A DNA stretch of 64,000 nt, taken from contig NZ_WOBR01000008.1 in assembly GCF_009727955.1 (NCBI RefSeq), forward strand, positions 124,001 through 188,000, given 5' to 3'. Numbering within the stretch: the stretch's first letter is position 1; every line of letters begins with the position of its first letter. This document shows positions 7,877-15,930 of the stretch, one piece after another. The stretch comes from Aliivibrio fischeri (GTDB lineage Bacteria > Pseudomonadota > Gammaproteobacteria > Enterobacterales > Vibrionaceae). The position numbers were made by a program, and so were the translations under genes. The notes under the pieces were generated by a model. That model saw nothing but the letters and a program-made list of their open reading frames with translations, was not told the DNA's origin and searched no databases.

Positions 7877-9844
7877 ATGAAAATCTCTCTTTCTAAAGCT
7901 AACTTTCGCGATATGAATCGCCTTGAAGAATCAAATTACTTACTAACCAATGGGTTAGGCGGTTATTCATCATTAACTCTTGCTGGTTCTTGTAGCCGAA
8001 ATGATCACGCGCTATTTATGGGAAGCCTAGTGGCTCCTAATAGTCGTTTTTGTTTTGTTCGCCATTTAGATGATCGCCTGACACTGGCAAATGGCACATC
8101 ACACCCACTCTCTTCTCAAGCAAAAGTGAACCCATACGATACGGTTGATTCATCCCTTTTATTTGATAATTTTAGCCAGACTTACTTACCTCAATACACC
8201 TATCGTATCGATGGTATTGAAATCACAAAGACCATCGTCATGGCACAAGGCGTGAATCGCTTAGGGGTTGAATACCGTGTATTTAATCCGTTAAAACACC
8301 CATTCACTTTAGATATCACACCGAAATATCACTTCTGTGCGAAAGGTGAGGCATTATCAAAAGAACAAGCTTTCATTCATCAAGAAGGCAAAGTGAGTAG
8401 TAACGGACAAACACTGCATTACCGTCATAACGGTTCAAATACGGCCCTATCAGCACCAAGCTATGAGTCTGGATTGTATTTCTCTTATGACGCTCGAGAC
8501 GGACGTTCGGCAAGTGATGCTCAAGTGGCGCTGCATACCATTACCTTTGATGGCACAGAGAGTAACGAATCCTTTTTTGTTATCTTCGAGACAGAAGAAG
8601 AACGAGCACATTACTTAGCACCAAGCTCTATTGAAACCATGATCAATGAGGAAGTTCAACGTCAGCAAGCCTGTATTACACAATCAGGTCTAAAGAGTAC
8701 GTTTGCTCAGCAATTGGTTCGAGCAAGTGATCAATTTGTCGTAATGCGCGATTCAACCGAATCGAAATCCATTATTGCTGGCTACCCATTCTTTGCCGAT
8801 TGGGGACGCGATACCATGATTGCACTTTGGGGATGTAATTTATCCACCAACCAATTTGAAGATGCAAAACAAATATTCAGAACCTTCATCCGTTATGAGC
8901 ATAAAGGGATCTTACCCAACTTATTCCCAGAAGCGGGTGTCGAACCTATGTACAACACCATTGATGCCGCCCTTTTATTTGTGGTGAGCCTGTATGAATA
9001 TTACCAAGCCAGTAACGATCTCGATTTTATCCGTGATGAAGCTTACGACTGCATGGTGAATATTTATCAGCATTATCGTAATGGCACCGATTTCGATATC
9101 AAGATGCTAGATAACGGCTTAATTAGCGGTGGCAGTGGTTTGGATCAACTGACATGGATGGACGTTCGTTATGGCGATATTCTTCCAACACCTCGCCAAG
9201 GTTGCGCCGTTGAGATCAATGCACTTTGGTATAACGCGTTATCTATTCTGCATTTCTTTAACCAAAAGTTAGGGAAAACCATGCCAGAATTACCGGCTCT
9301 GACTGAGCAAGTAAAAGAAACATTTAATCACGCTTTCTATAATGATAAAGGCTATTTAAACGATTGGATTAAAGGTGAGGAAGTAAATCAACAAATTCGT
9401 CCAAACCAAGCTTATGCTGTTGGTCTTCCTTTCCCTATTTTAAGTGAAGAAAAAGCGCGTTCGGTTATTTTAACTATCTACCAGCACCTTTATACCCCGC
9501 TTGGTTTACGCTCTTTAGCGATGCAAGATCCCGAGTTTAAATCGGTACATACAGGGTCTCATTATGATCGTGATATGGCTTACCACCAAGGTACCGTCTG
9601 GGGCTTTATGATTGGTCAGTTCCTGATGGGTATTTTACGTCACTTCCCTAATGATGCTTCACTCATGCACATTGTCGAGCAGTTCATTGCTCATAACCAA
9701 GATGCGCTATCTGAAGGGTGTATTGGTCAATTAGCTGAAATTTATGATGGTTATTCACCTAACCAATCTCGTGGCTGTTTTGCTCAAGCTTGGAGCGTCA
9801 GCGAAGTGCTACGTGTTCTTAAACATTATGAAGAACGTATCTAA
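7877..9844 (+). CDS. amylo-alpha-1,6-glucosidase (glycogen debranching family)
   Basis: A 655-residue cytoplasmic enzyme predicted to hydrolyse alpha-1,6 branches of imported or stored glucans. The N-terminal third is the bacterial GDE_N-type beta domain (YLLTNGLGGYSSLTLAGS and the CSRNDHALFMG stretch). The C-terminal part is an (alpha/alpha)6 barrel with the family hallmark GYPFFADWGRDT at residues 302-313 and later GSGLDQLTWMDVR and the YDRDMAYHQGTVW region. No signal peptide. It has a clear SD (AAAGGA). It sits between the transporter and the GH13 enzyme, consistent with intracellular maltodextrin breakdown. Confidence 0.88.
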   Translation: MKISLSKANFRDMNRLEESNYLLTNGLGGYSSLTLAGSCSRNDHALFMGSLVAPNSRFCFVRHLDDRLTLANGTSHPLSSQAKVNPYDTVDSSLLFDNFSQTYLPQYTYRIDGIEITKTIVMAQGVNRLGVEYRVFNPLKHPFTLDITPKYHFCAKGEALSKEQAFIHQEGKVSSNGQTLHYRHNGSNTALSAPSYESGLYFSYDARDGRSASDAQVALHTITFDGTESNESFFVIFETEEERAHYLAPSSIETMINEEVQRQQACITQSGLKSTFAQQLVRASDQFVVMRDSTESKSIIAGYPFFADWGRDTMIALWGCNLSTNQFEDAKQIFRTFIRYEHKGILPNLFPEAGVEPMYNTIDAALLFVVSLYEYYQASNDLDFIRDEAYDCMVNIYQHYRNGTDFDIKMLDNGLISGGSGLDQLTWMDVRYGDILPTPRQGCAVEINALWYNALSILHFFNQKLGKTMPELPALTEQVKETFNHAFYNDKGYLNDWIKGEEVNQQIRPNQAYAVGLPFPILSEEKARSVILTIYQHLYTPLGLRSLAMQDPEFKSVHTGSHYDRDMAYHQGTVWGFMIGQFLMGILRHFPNDASLMHIVEQFIAHNQDALSEGCIGQLAEIYDGYSPNQSRGCFAQAWSVSEVLRVLKHYEERI

Positions 9845-9877
9845 CCATTACGAACTTAACGCTAAACGGTATTAATA

Positions 9878-11710
9878 ATGATTACAAAAGCAGCGATTTA
9901 TCATCGATCTCACTCTAGTTATTCTTATGCATATGATAAGGACACGCTTCATTTGCGAATTCGTACCGCAAAAGGAGAAGTGAACAATGCGACGCTAAGA
10001 ATTGGCGACCCATACGATTGGACTTTTGGTGGCGGTGGCGGCAATTTAAATGCAGAAGACGCAAGCGGCTGGACAGGTGAAACCAACTTACCCATGATAA
10101 AAGAGTGTGAAACAGAACTATTTGACTACTGGTTTTGTGAAGCACAACCACGCTTTTATCGTGCACGTTATGCTTTCCTTCTTGAAAGCAAAGACAGTGA
10201 AAAATTACTGGTAAGCGAAAAGCTCATCACCCCAATAACTGATGATGCTGATCCAATACTCAGCCAATTACTGAATTTTTATTGCTTCCCATACATGAAC
10301 CCAACCGATGTATTTAATGCACCTGAGTGGGTTAAAGAGACCATTTGGTATCAAATATTCCCAGAGCGTTTTGCTAATGGTGATCCGTCTATCTCACCCC
10401 AAAATGTACTTCCTTGGGGATCTGAAGATCCAAAAACCAACAGTTTCTTTGGTGGTGATTTACAAGGGGTTATTGATCATCTTGATTACCTGCAAGATCT
10501 TGGTATTACGGGTATTTATTTCACGCCTATCACTCAAGGTGAAACGAACCATAAATACGACACCACCGATTATTTAAAAGTAGACCCCGCTTTTGGTAGT
10601 GATGAAACGGTTCATACTTTAATAGATGAAGCACATAAACGTGGTATGAAAGTCATGCTAGATGCGGTATTTAATCATATCGGTGCTAATTCAATTCAGT
10701 GGCAAGATGTCATTAAACATGGAAAAGACTCTCAATACATCGATTGGTTTTATGTCGAGCAATTTCCACTGATTGATGAGTCAAAAAAAGCGTACCACAG
10801 TAAAGAGCAATTAAATTATCGTGCCTTTGCTTTTGCGCAAAACATGCCAAAACTCAATACAGAAAATCCAGAAGTGATTGAATACCTAATTGAAGTTGGC
10901 CGCTACTGGGTGAAAAACTTTGATATTGATGCATGGCGTTTAGATGTAGCAAACGAAGTTGATCAACGTTTTTGGCGACGCTTCCGTGATGAGCTCAAAG
11001 CCATCAAACCTGAGTTATATATTTTAGGTGAAGTGTGGCACGACTCTATGAACTGGCTAGGTGGCGATCAGTTTGATGGCGTAATGAATTACCCATTAGC
11101 GGATGCCATGTTAGGCTTTTTTGCCCATGACAACCTAAGTGCAAATCAGTTTAAATTTGCGGTAAATGACGTAAATGCTAACTACCCAATTAACGTGAAT
11201 GAAGTGGCGTTTTCATTACTTGATAGCCATGACACACCACGTATTATTAACCGATGCAACGGCAATAAAGAAAAAGCAAAGTTAGCCTATTTATTCCAAT
11301 TCACTCACAGTGGTACGCCTTGTGTTTATTACGGTGGTGAAATTGGGCTAGATGGCGGTGCTGATCCGCTTAACCGAAAATGCATGATTTGGGATGAACG
11401 TCAGCACGATATGAACATGAAACATCACATCATGCAGCTCATCAAACTACGTAAAGCTCACCCAGCATTACGTGCCCATGCCATAAACTGGCTTATGGTT
11501 GACGATGAACAACAGTGCTTTATCTACCAAAAAGAGCATCAAGGTGAACGTATTATTATTGCCATGAACAACAGTAATGCCCCCGCTTGTATGACGCTTC
11601 CTAGTGAGTGGCACGCTCAAGAAGTCACCGATATTTATCATGAAACCTCCGTTAAATTAACGCAAAGTTTGACGGTGCCTGCATTTGGCTTTGTTGTTTA
11701 TCAGATTTAA
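9878..11710 (+). CDS. GH13 alpha-glycosidase (maltodextrin glucosidase / cyclomaltodextrinase / neopullulanase type)
   Basis: A 610-residue cytoplasmic glycoside hydrolase. An N-terminal beta-sandwich of the CBM34/neopullulanase type (residues 1-125) precedes the catalytic barrel. All four GH13 regions are visible: DAVFNH (262-267), AWRLDVANE with the nucleophile D356, GEVWH with acid/base E385, and LLDSHDTPR with D452. The N-terminal domain and lack of signal peptide place it with MalZ, cyclomaltodextrinase and neopullulanase; the substrate among these cannot be read from motifs. It begins 33 nt after the debranching enzyme, so the two are cotranscribed. Confidence 0.9.
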   Translation: MITKAAIYHRSHSSYSYAYDKDTLHLRIRTAKGEVNNATLRIGDPYDWTFGGGGGNLNAEDASGWTGETNLPMIKECETELFDYWFCEAQPRFYRARYAFLLESKDSEKLLVSEKLITPITDDADPILSQLLNFYCFPYMNPTDVFNAPEWVKETIWYQIFPERFANGDPSISPQNVLPWGSEDPKTNSFFGGDLQGVIDHLDYLQDLGITGIYFTPITQGETNHKYDTTDYLKVDPAFGSDETVHTLIDEAHKRGMKVMLDAVFNHIGANSIQWQDVIKHGKDSQYIDWFYVEQFPLIDESKKAYHSKEQLNYRAFAFAQNMPKLNTENPEVIEYLIEVGRYWVKNFDIDAWRLDVANEVDQRFWRRFRDELKAIKPELYILGEVWHDSMNWLGGDQFDGVMNYPLADAMLGFFAHDNLSANQFKFAVNDVNANYPINVNEVAFSLLDSHDTPRIINRCNGNKEKAKLAYLFQFTHSGTPCVYYGGEIGLDGGADPLNRKCMIWDERQHDMNMKHHIMQLIKLRKAHPALRAHAINWLMVDDEQQCFIYQKEHQGERIIIAMNNSNAPACMTLPSEWHAQEVTDIYHETSVKLTQSLTVPAFGFVVYQI

Positions 11711-11746
11711 ACGCTATAAGTAGCAATGCATTGATAAGAAACATAA

Positions 11747-11779
11747 AATAGCTCTTTTCGATTAGTCTGAAGAGCTATT
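11747..11779 (+). promoter_or_regulatory. 10-bp inverted repeat abutting the LysR gene start
   Basis: AATAGCTCTT (11747-11756) and AAGAGCTATT (11770-11779) are perfect inverted repeats around a 13-nt loop, and the right arm ends at the base before the ATG at 11780. The right arm contains the GAAGAG ribosome-binding sequence. It can be a translation-blocking hairpin or a protein-binding palindrome (autoregulation). Confidence 0.6.
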
Positions 11780-12715
11780 ATGTTTAAATTAATGCTTCAA
11801 TTCATACAAGTTGCAAAAGCACAAAATGTTACGCAAGCAGCGAATACCTTGTGCTTAAGTCAACCGACGTTAAGTCATAATATGCAGAAACTAGAGGAAA
11901 AGCTGGGAAGCAAACTGTTTTATCGCAATTCAAAAGGCATCACCCTCACCTCCAGTGGCGAAGTGCTCTACGAGCAAGCCAAAATGATGCAGCATTTATA
12001 CGAAAATACCCTTCATAAATTAGAAAAAAATAAATTACGGCATCAAACAGAATTAAAAATCGGTTGCGGTGATGCTTGGTGGCATCTTTTTGTTCGCGAC
12101 TGTGTTCAAGATTTTAGAGACACCAACCCTCACAGTAATATCACCATTGATGTTGGTGATCATTTACAGCTAATGAACCTACTTCTCAGTGATGAAATCA
12201 GTATTTTTGTCGGCCATGAAATATTAGGTCTGGCTCAATACGAAGATATCCTTTTCCATCCCTTATTTAGTAGTCATGAAGAAGTGTATGTTAGAAAAGA
12301 GCACCCACTCTTAGAGCGAGTGTGTAGTGATGAAGATATTGCCCGTTTTCCTTCAGTTGATTTAGGGGCATCAAAAAAACGCTATGCGCATCTCGTGCAA
12401 CAACAAAACAATGAATTAAGTTCATTTCAAAAACGACACTATCTACAAGAAAAAGTCATTTACAACACCAATTCCTTATTAACCGCGCTTGATTTACTGC
12501 AAAATAGTGATGCAATTTTGCCTTATCCTGTGGGCATGAAAACGTATTTTGAAGGCTTTGGGATTGTGCCGTTAAAAATGAAAAAATGCTTTGGTAAAGC
12601 GACGATTGGCGCTTATCTGCATAAAGATGGCCAGCAAAATAAACAAAGTATTGCGCTATTAGAACAATTTAAAGAGTTAATAAAAAATAACCCTCAAATT
12701 AAAGGCAAAGAATAA
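11780..12715 (+). CDS. LysR-family transcriptional regulator
   Basis: A 311-residue LysR-type regulator. The N-terminal winged helix-turn-helix covers residues 4-63 (NVTQAANTLCLSQPTLSHN, KLEEKLGSKLFYR). The remainder is a periplasmic-binding-protein-like effector domain from about residue 90 (ELKIGCGDAWWH). It lies 69 nt downstream of the GH13 gene on the same strand, so it may regulate the maltodextrin operon, which would be unusual because maltose operons are typically controlled by MalT or LacI-type proteins. Target and effector unknown. Confidence 0.88.
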   Translation: MFKLMLQFIQVAKAQNVTQAANTLCLSQPTLSHNMQKLEEKLGSKLFYRNSKGITLTSSGEVLYEQAKMMQHLYENTLHKLEKNKLRHQTELKIGCGDAWWHLFVRDCVQDFRDTNPHSNITIDVGDHLQLMNLLLSDEISIFVGHEILGLAQYEDILFHPLFSSHEEVYVRKEHPLLERVCSDEDIARFPSVDLGASKKRYAHLVQQQNNELSSFQKRHYLQEKVIYNTNSLLTALDLLQNSDAILPYPVGMKTYFEGFGIVPLKMKKCFGKATIGAYLHKDGQQNKQSIALLEQFKELIKNNPQIKGKE

Positions 12716-12722
12716 AAACAAT

Positions 12723-12753
12723 AAAGCCCAGAGCAGTACATCTCTGGGCTTTT
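12723..12753. terminator. bidirectional terminator between the LysR and mgtE-like genes
   Basis: AAAGCCCAGAG / CTCTGGGCTTT with an 8-nt loop. It serves the plus-strand LysR gene (TTTT follows on that side) and the minus-strand mgtE-like gene ending at 12760. Confidence 0.85.
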
Positions 12754-12759
12754 ATTATA

Positions 12760-13386
12760 TTAACCAATATCTAATATTGCAGAAGCGATAGCAAAATAAA
12801 TCAATACACCAGAGATATCAGCAATGGATGTGATCATAGGGGCACTGGCAGAAGCAGGATCCAAATTCAATTTATGTAAAACAAAAGGCAAAGCCGTTCC
12901 GACTAAACTTCCAATCAACACAATGGCTATCATACTAATACCAACCACCATCGCGATTTCATAGCCACCACGATATAACCCCAAAAAATAGACCGCAATT
13001 GCCATGCTAAAACCAAGACCTAAAGCAACAAAGACTTCTCTTGCTAACATTCGTCCCCAATCATTAGGGTTTACATCGCCAGTGGCCAACGCTCGAACCA
13101 TTAACGTTGCTGATTGAGAACCAGCATTACCGCCACTATCAATTAATAAGGGTAAAAAGAAAACCAGTGCAACATAAGAGGTAATGATCTCTTCAAAATA
13201 GGCGATTCCTGCTCCTGAAAAAATATTTCCAAAGACTAGAATAACGAGCCAAAAAACACGCTTTTTATAAAGTAAACCAATAGAAGCATTTTTGATGCTG
13301 ATCCCCAGATTTTCAATATGCGCTTCTTTGTGCATCATCTCTGAAGTGTCAGTGTTTGGAGTCGAATTTTTTTGTACAAATTCCAT
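12760..13386 (-). CDS. minimal MgtE-type magnesium transporter (membrane domain only)
   Basis: A 208-residue integral membrane protein equal to the C-terminal channel domain of MgtE/SLC41. It has about five hydrophobic helices after a 45-residue polar N-terminus. Two family motifs are visible: PLLIDSGGNAGSQSATLMVR (P-x6-GN-x2-Q type) in the first half and LDPASASAPMITSIADISG (the D-P-A...P..T..D..G ion-site helix). Ordinary MgtE proteins (about 450 residues) also carry an N-terminal superhelical domain and CBS pair that close the channel when Mg2+ is high; both are absent here. It may transport Mg2+ or another divalent ion. The Shine-Dalgarno (GAGGA) is buried in a predicted hairpin. Confidence 0.82.
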   Translation of the reverse strand: MEFVQKNSTPNTDTSEMMHKEAHIENLGISIKNASIGLLYKKRVFWLVILVFGNIFSGAGIAYFEEIITSYVALVFFLPLLIDSGGNAGSQSATLMVRALATGDVNPNDWGRMLAREVFVALGLGFSMAIAVYFLGLYRGGYEIAMVVGISMIAIVLIGSLVGTALPFVLHKLNLDPASASAPMITSIADISGVLIYFAIASAILDIG

Positions 13387-13427
13387 AATACGTCCTCTGC
13401 TCTGAAGACGTAACTATCCTCAGAACA
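13387..13427 (-). promoter_or_regulatory. two mutually exclusive hairpins in the mgtE-like leader
   Basis: On the minus-strand RNA, arm TTCTGAGGA (13417-13425) can pair with TCTTCAGAG (13400-13408), making hairpin A, which starts 3 nt after the leader-peptide stop. Alternatively ACGTCTTC (13404-13411) pairs with GAGGACGT (13390-13397), making hairpin B, which encloses the GAGGA ribosome-binding site just before the ATG at 13386. The arms at 13404-13408 are shared, so only one can form at a time. This is the architecture of a translational attenuator. Confidence 0.65.
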
Positions 13428-13484
13428 TCATTTATTTAATAAGTTAAACCACCAACTTGGGGGTTCCTGTAGATGTGTATTCAT
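13428..13484 (-). CDS. 18-residue leader peptide of the mgtE-like gene
   Basis: A short ORF, ATG at 13484 to TGA at 13428, encodes MNTHLQEPPSWWFNLLNK. An AAGGAA ribosome-binding sequence lies 6-7 nt upstream of the ATG. It ends 41 nt before the mgtE-like start. The Glu-Pro-Pro at residues 7-9 recalls the proline/acidic leader peptides (MgtL type) that make ribosomes stall or dissociate when Mg2+ is low; Trp-Trp follows at 11-12. Translation of this ORF would decide which of the two downstream hairpins forms. It has not been seen by me in any known family; the coding call rests on SD, context and downstream structure. Confidence 0.6.
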   Translation of the reverse strand: MNTHLQEPPSWWFNLLNK

Positions 13485-13526
13485 GAGGTGTTCCTTATAG
13501 AAACAAGAAATAATCTGACCACTCTT

Positions 13527-13567
13527 AATTGGTTAAGTGATCTTGACGGAGGGGACTCTAACCAATT
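13527..13567 (-). repeat. inverted repeat in the mgtE-like 5' region
   Basis: AATTGGTTA (13527-13535) and TAACCAATT (13559-13567) are perfect 9-bp inverted repeats around 23 nt. They lie 43-83 nt upstream of the leader peptide start on the minus strand. They may be an operator or the 5' stem of the leader RNA. The rest of the 13485-13758 gap is AT-rich and must hold divergent promoters for mgtE and the lipase; no convincing -35/-10 pair was singled out. Confidence 0.45.
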
Positions 13568-13758
13568 CATTCTGTCGTTACCATTACGGACTGTAAGAAG
13601 AAATGTCAGAGTTTGTATTCAGTTACATTATTTTTTCTATGTTATTGATAATAATAAATTTGATTTTATAAATGAGAACGCAATCGATTCATTAGTTTGC
13701 TAAATAAAGGTAGAGCTTATACTCTATAAACATAATTACTAAAAAAAGAAATACTTTT

Positions 13759-14808
13759 ATGAAATTACTTTCTCAATTGTTGCTATTCACTTCACTAACC
13801 TTCCCACTAAGCAGCTTTGCCGCTCTTGGTGAACATCCGATAATTTTAATCCATGGCTTCCAAGCCGGACAATTACAAACTAAGCCTAATCATGACGCTG
13901 TTGTTGCTGATGGTAAAAATTACTGGCAAGACTATTGGCTAGCCAAGGCCGATGACCGTATTGATTGGCCATCTCAAGAGCGAGTTGCAGGTAAAATATC
14001 AACTGATTACATCTGGCCAAAACTTCAAGAATTATCTAAAAATAACACCTGTAAAAACGGTTGTATTTTAGTCACTCACTCTACTGGCGATTTGGTTGCT
14101 CGCCATTTGTTAGATAACCAAGAAAACTGGCTAACTAATGCAGGCCTAACACCTTTAAAAATCATTGCGACGTTTGATTTTGCTGGTGCTGGTGGCGGTT
14201 CTGAATTAGGTGATCTTGCGATTAATATTTCTGAGGGCAGTGGTTATTTAAATGCACCGCTAAAATACGCCATGTCATTATGGCTTGGGGAAGTACCATC
14301 TCCTAAAAATACGGGGGTTCTTAATGATTTAAAAGTGGCTAATGCTCGTCAATTAGCCGCACTACCTGACAACCGTATACCAAGAATTCGCTTTGTTGGT
14401 AAAGGCAGTGATTATGTTGGTTCAACAAGTCCATTTTTATTAGGTAAAGACGATGGTGTAGTGGCGAGTCACTCTTCATGTGGTGCAAGTGAAGCCGGTA
14501 ACTTTAATAGTTGCTCTATCAATGTAGCTTTTGATGGAAAAATCAAACCTCAAACGAACGCAGTTACTGAATTTATGCCGTTCCATTATCCAATGTTAAT
14601 GGGAGATGATTACAGTCATAGCGGTTTAATTAGCGGTAAACACCAAGGTAAAGTCACCGCAGTTAATCCAACACTAACATTACAAGATGGTAGCGTTATC
14701 AAGGTGGAAACCACAGATTCGGCTTATTGGTTGACTGGAAATGTCTATCGTTATGTCAATAATTCAGAAAATGCCACCATGTCTGAATTAGTCAGTGACT
14801 TACTATAA
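13759..14808 (+). CDS. secreted triacylglycerol lipase-like alpha/beta hydrolase
   Basis: A 349-residue exported esterase or lipase. A signal peptide ends at SSFA (about residue 21). The oxyanion-hole motif ILIHGF is at 29-34 and the nucleophile elbow THSTG puts Ser at residue 108, a variant of GHSxG. Downstream, GKDDGVVASHSS and the DDYSHSGL segment can supply the Asp and His of the triad. Cysteine pairs (NTCKNGC; SSCG...NSC) suggest disulfides, as expected outside the cytoplasm. Resembles class-2 lipases and EstA-type acetyltransferase/lipases. Stop and next start overlap (TAATG). Confidence 0.8.
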   Translation: MKLLSQLLLFTSLTFPLSSFAALGEHPIILIHGFQAGQLQTKPNHDAVVADGKNYWQDYWLAKADDRIDWPSQERVAGKISTDYIWPKLQELSKNNTCKNGCILVTHSTGDLVARHLLDNQENWLTNAGLTPLKIIATFDFAGAGGGSELGDLAINISEGSGYLNAPLKYAMSLWLGEVPSPKNTGVLNDLKVANARQLAALPDNRIPRIRFVGKGSDYVGSTSPFLLGKDDGVVASHSSCGASEAGNFNSCSINVAFDGKIKPQTNAVTEFMPFHYPMLMGDDYSHSGLISGKHQGKVTAVNPTLTLQDGSVIKVETTDSAYWLTGNVYRYVNNSENATMSELVSDLL

Positions 14809-15881
14809 TGAATAAAAACGCATTTATGATTGGTGCACTGCTGACTTGTTCAGCAGTGTTTTACCATTGGATTATCCAAGAAACGACACCGACCCCTGCG
14901 AGAATCTCTCCTCTATCTAAAACGGAGAGTAAATCCGTATCGACAAACACCTTGTTGCCAAAACCACTCAACCAAAAGCAAGAAAACCGCACAATAAAAT
15001 CAATAACGCCCGAACCTATCGATTCAGAATCAACACCAGAAGAAGTCAGTCAACAGTTCGCACTATTATCTAAAATCTACGAACAAGAGCTTCAATACCC
15101 TAGTTACTCTTTGCCATTAACGCCGAATAATCATAGTTACCTTGAGCCTAATCACTTTACTGAAATTGCCTTACCTGTATTGGATGGCAGTCACTCAGCC
15201 TCATTAGGATTAAGTAAGTATCGTTTTAGCTACCCTGAACCCATTATCGTTACCTTAAATTCAGATCTTAATGTTGACCATATTGAATACCAACTGATTG
15301 ATATTGAAACTCAAAAAACGCTTACTAGCCTATATACTCAAGAGTTAAGCGCTGAATTTTCACCTAAACAAGATTGGCCACAAGAAATTCGCATAAAAGC
15401 AAATATCTCTTTTGACCAAGGGGATGACGTATTAACTGCAGATTTTCAGTTCTCTAACCCAATTGCCTTTGTTAACCAAGCATTAGCACCTTACTCACAA
15501 GGCAGTGATATGGTCATTCCTTTACAAGTGGATGTGAAAGAATCCGGTTTGTATCGAATTCGAGCTAATTTATATCAAAAGACAGGTGAACCCATTGCTT
15601 CTCTTATGAATAAAATGCCTCTTACAACAGGTGAAGTCACATTTGAATTAAAAGCACACCACTCTGTATTGAAAGGGAAAGGGAGTGATTTTGAGTTACG
15701 CAGTATTACAGTAGAAAAAATGTCAGGCTTTCCTGGTGAAAAAGCACATTATGGAATAAGCAAAGAGCACAGCTATTCACTCTCTTCATTTGATGTCTCT
15801 AGTTTGAATGACCAGCCTTATAAAATGTCAGAAGAAGAAAAAGAACGATTGGACTTTTTAGATGAAATAGCTCATCAATAA
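14808..15881 (+). CDS. unknown membrane-anchored or exported protein coupled to the lipase
   Basis: A 357-residue protein I do not recognise. Residues 5-23 are hydrophobic (signal anchor or signal peptide), followed by a Pro/Thr/Ser-rich linker of about 80 residues and a beta-rich domain (about 120-350) with Ig-like alternation. It overlaps the lipase stop codon by one nucleotide, so the pair is translationally coupled. Position recalls lipase-specific foldases (Lif), but the sequence does not show the helical Lif repeats or RxxFDY motif, so foldase function is not claimed. It may assist or regulate the lipase in the periplasm. Confidence 0.7.
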   Translation: MNKNAFMIGALLTCSAVFYHWIIQETTPTPARISPLSKTESKSVSTNTLLPKPLNQKQENRTIKSITPEPIDSESTPEEVSQQFALLSKIYEQELQYPSYSLPLTPNNHSYLEPNHFTEIALPVLDGSHSASLGLSKYRFSYPEPIIVTLNSDLNVDHIEYQLIDIETQKTLTSLYTQELSAEFSPKQDWPQEIRIKANISFDQGDDVLTADFQFSNPIAFVNQALAPYSQGSDMVIPLQVDVKESGLYRIRANLYQKTGEPIASLMNKMPLTTGEVTFELKAHHSVLKGKGSDFELRSITVEKMSGFPGEKAHYGISKEHSYSLSSFDVSSLNDQPYKMSEEEKERLDFLDEIAHQ

Positions 15882-15884
15882 CAA

Positions 15885-15910
15885 AAAAGGAGATCGCATG
15901 ATCTCCTTTT
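15885..15910. terminator. bidirectional terminator
   Basis: AAAAGGAGATC-GCAT-GATCTCCTTTT is an 11-bp perfect stem with A- and T-runs on both sides. It ends the lipase pair (plus) and the peroxidase gene (minus). Confidence 0.85.
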
Positions 15911-15930
15911 ATCATTTAATGAAATAGCAA

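Noticed and set aside
13387-13700. M-box (ykoK) Mg2+ riboswitch or yybP-ykoY motif before the mgtE-like gene
   Set aside because: The conserved M-box segment and the yybP-ykoY core were looked for on the minus strand and not found. The leader-peptide model fits better.
13473-13703. 76-codon plus-strand ORF upstream of the lipase
   Set aside because: It has no ribosome-binding site, odd composition and overlaps the leader peptide and inverted repeat on the other strand. It looks like chance.
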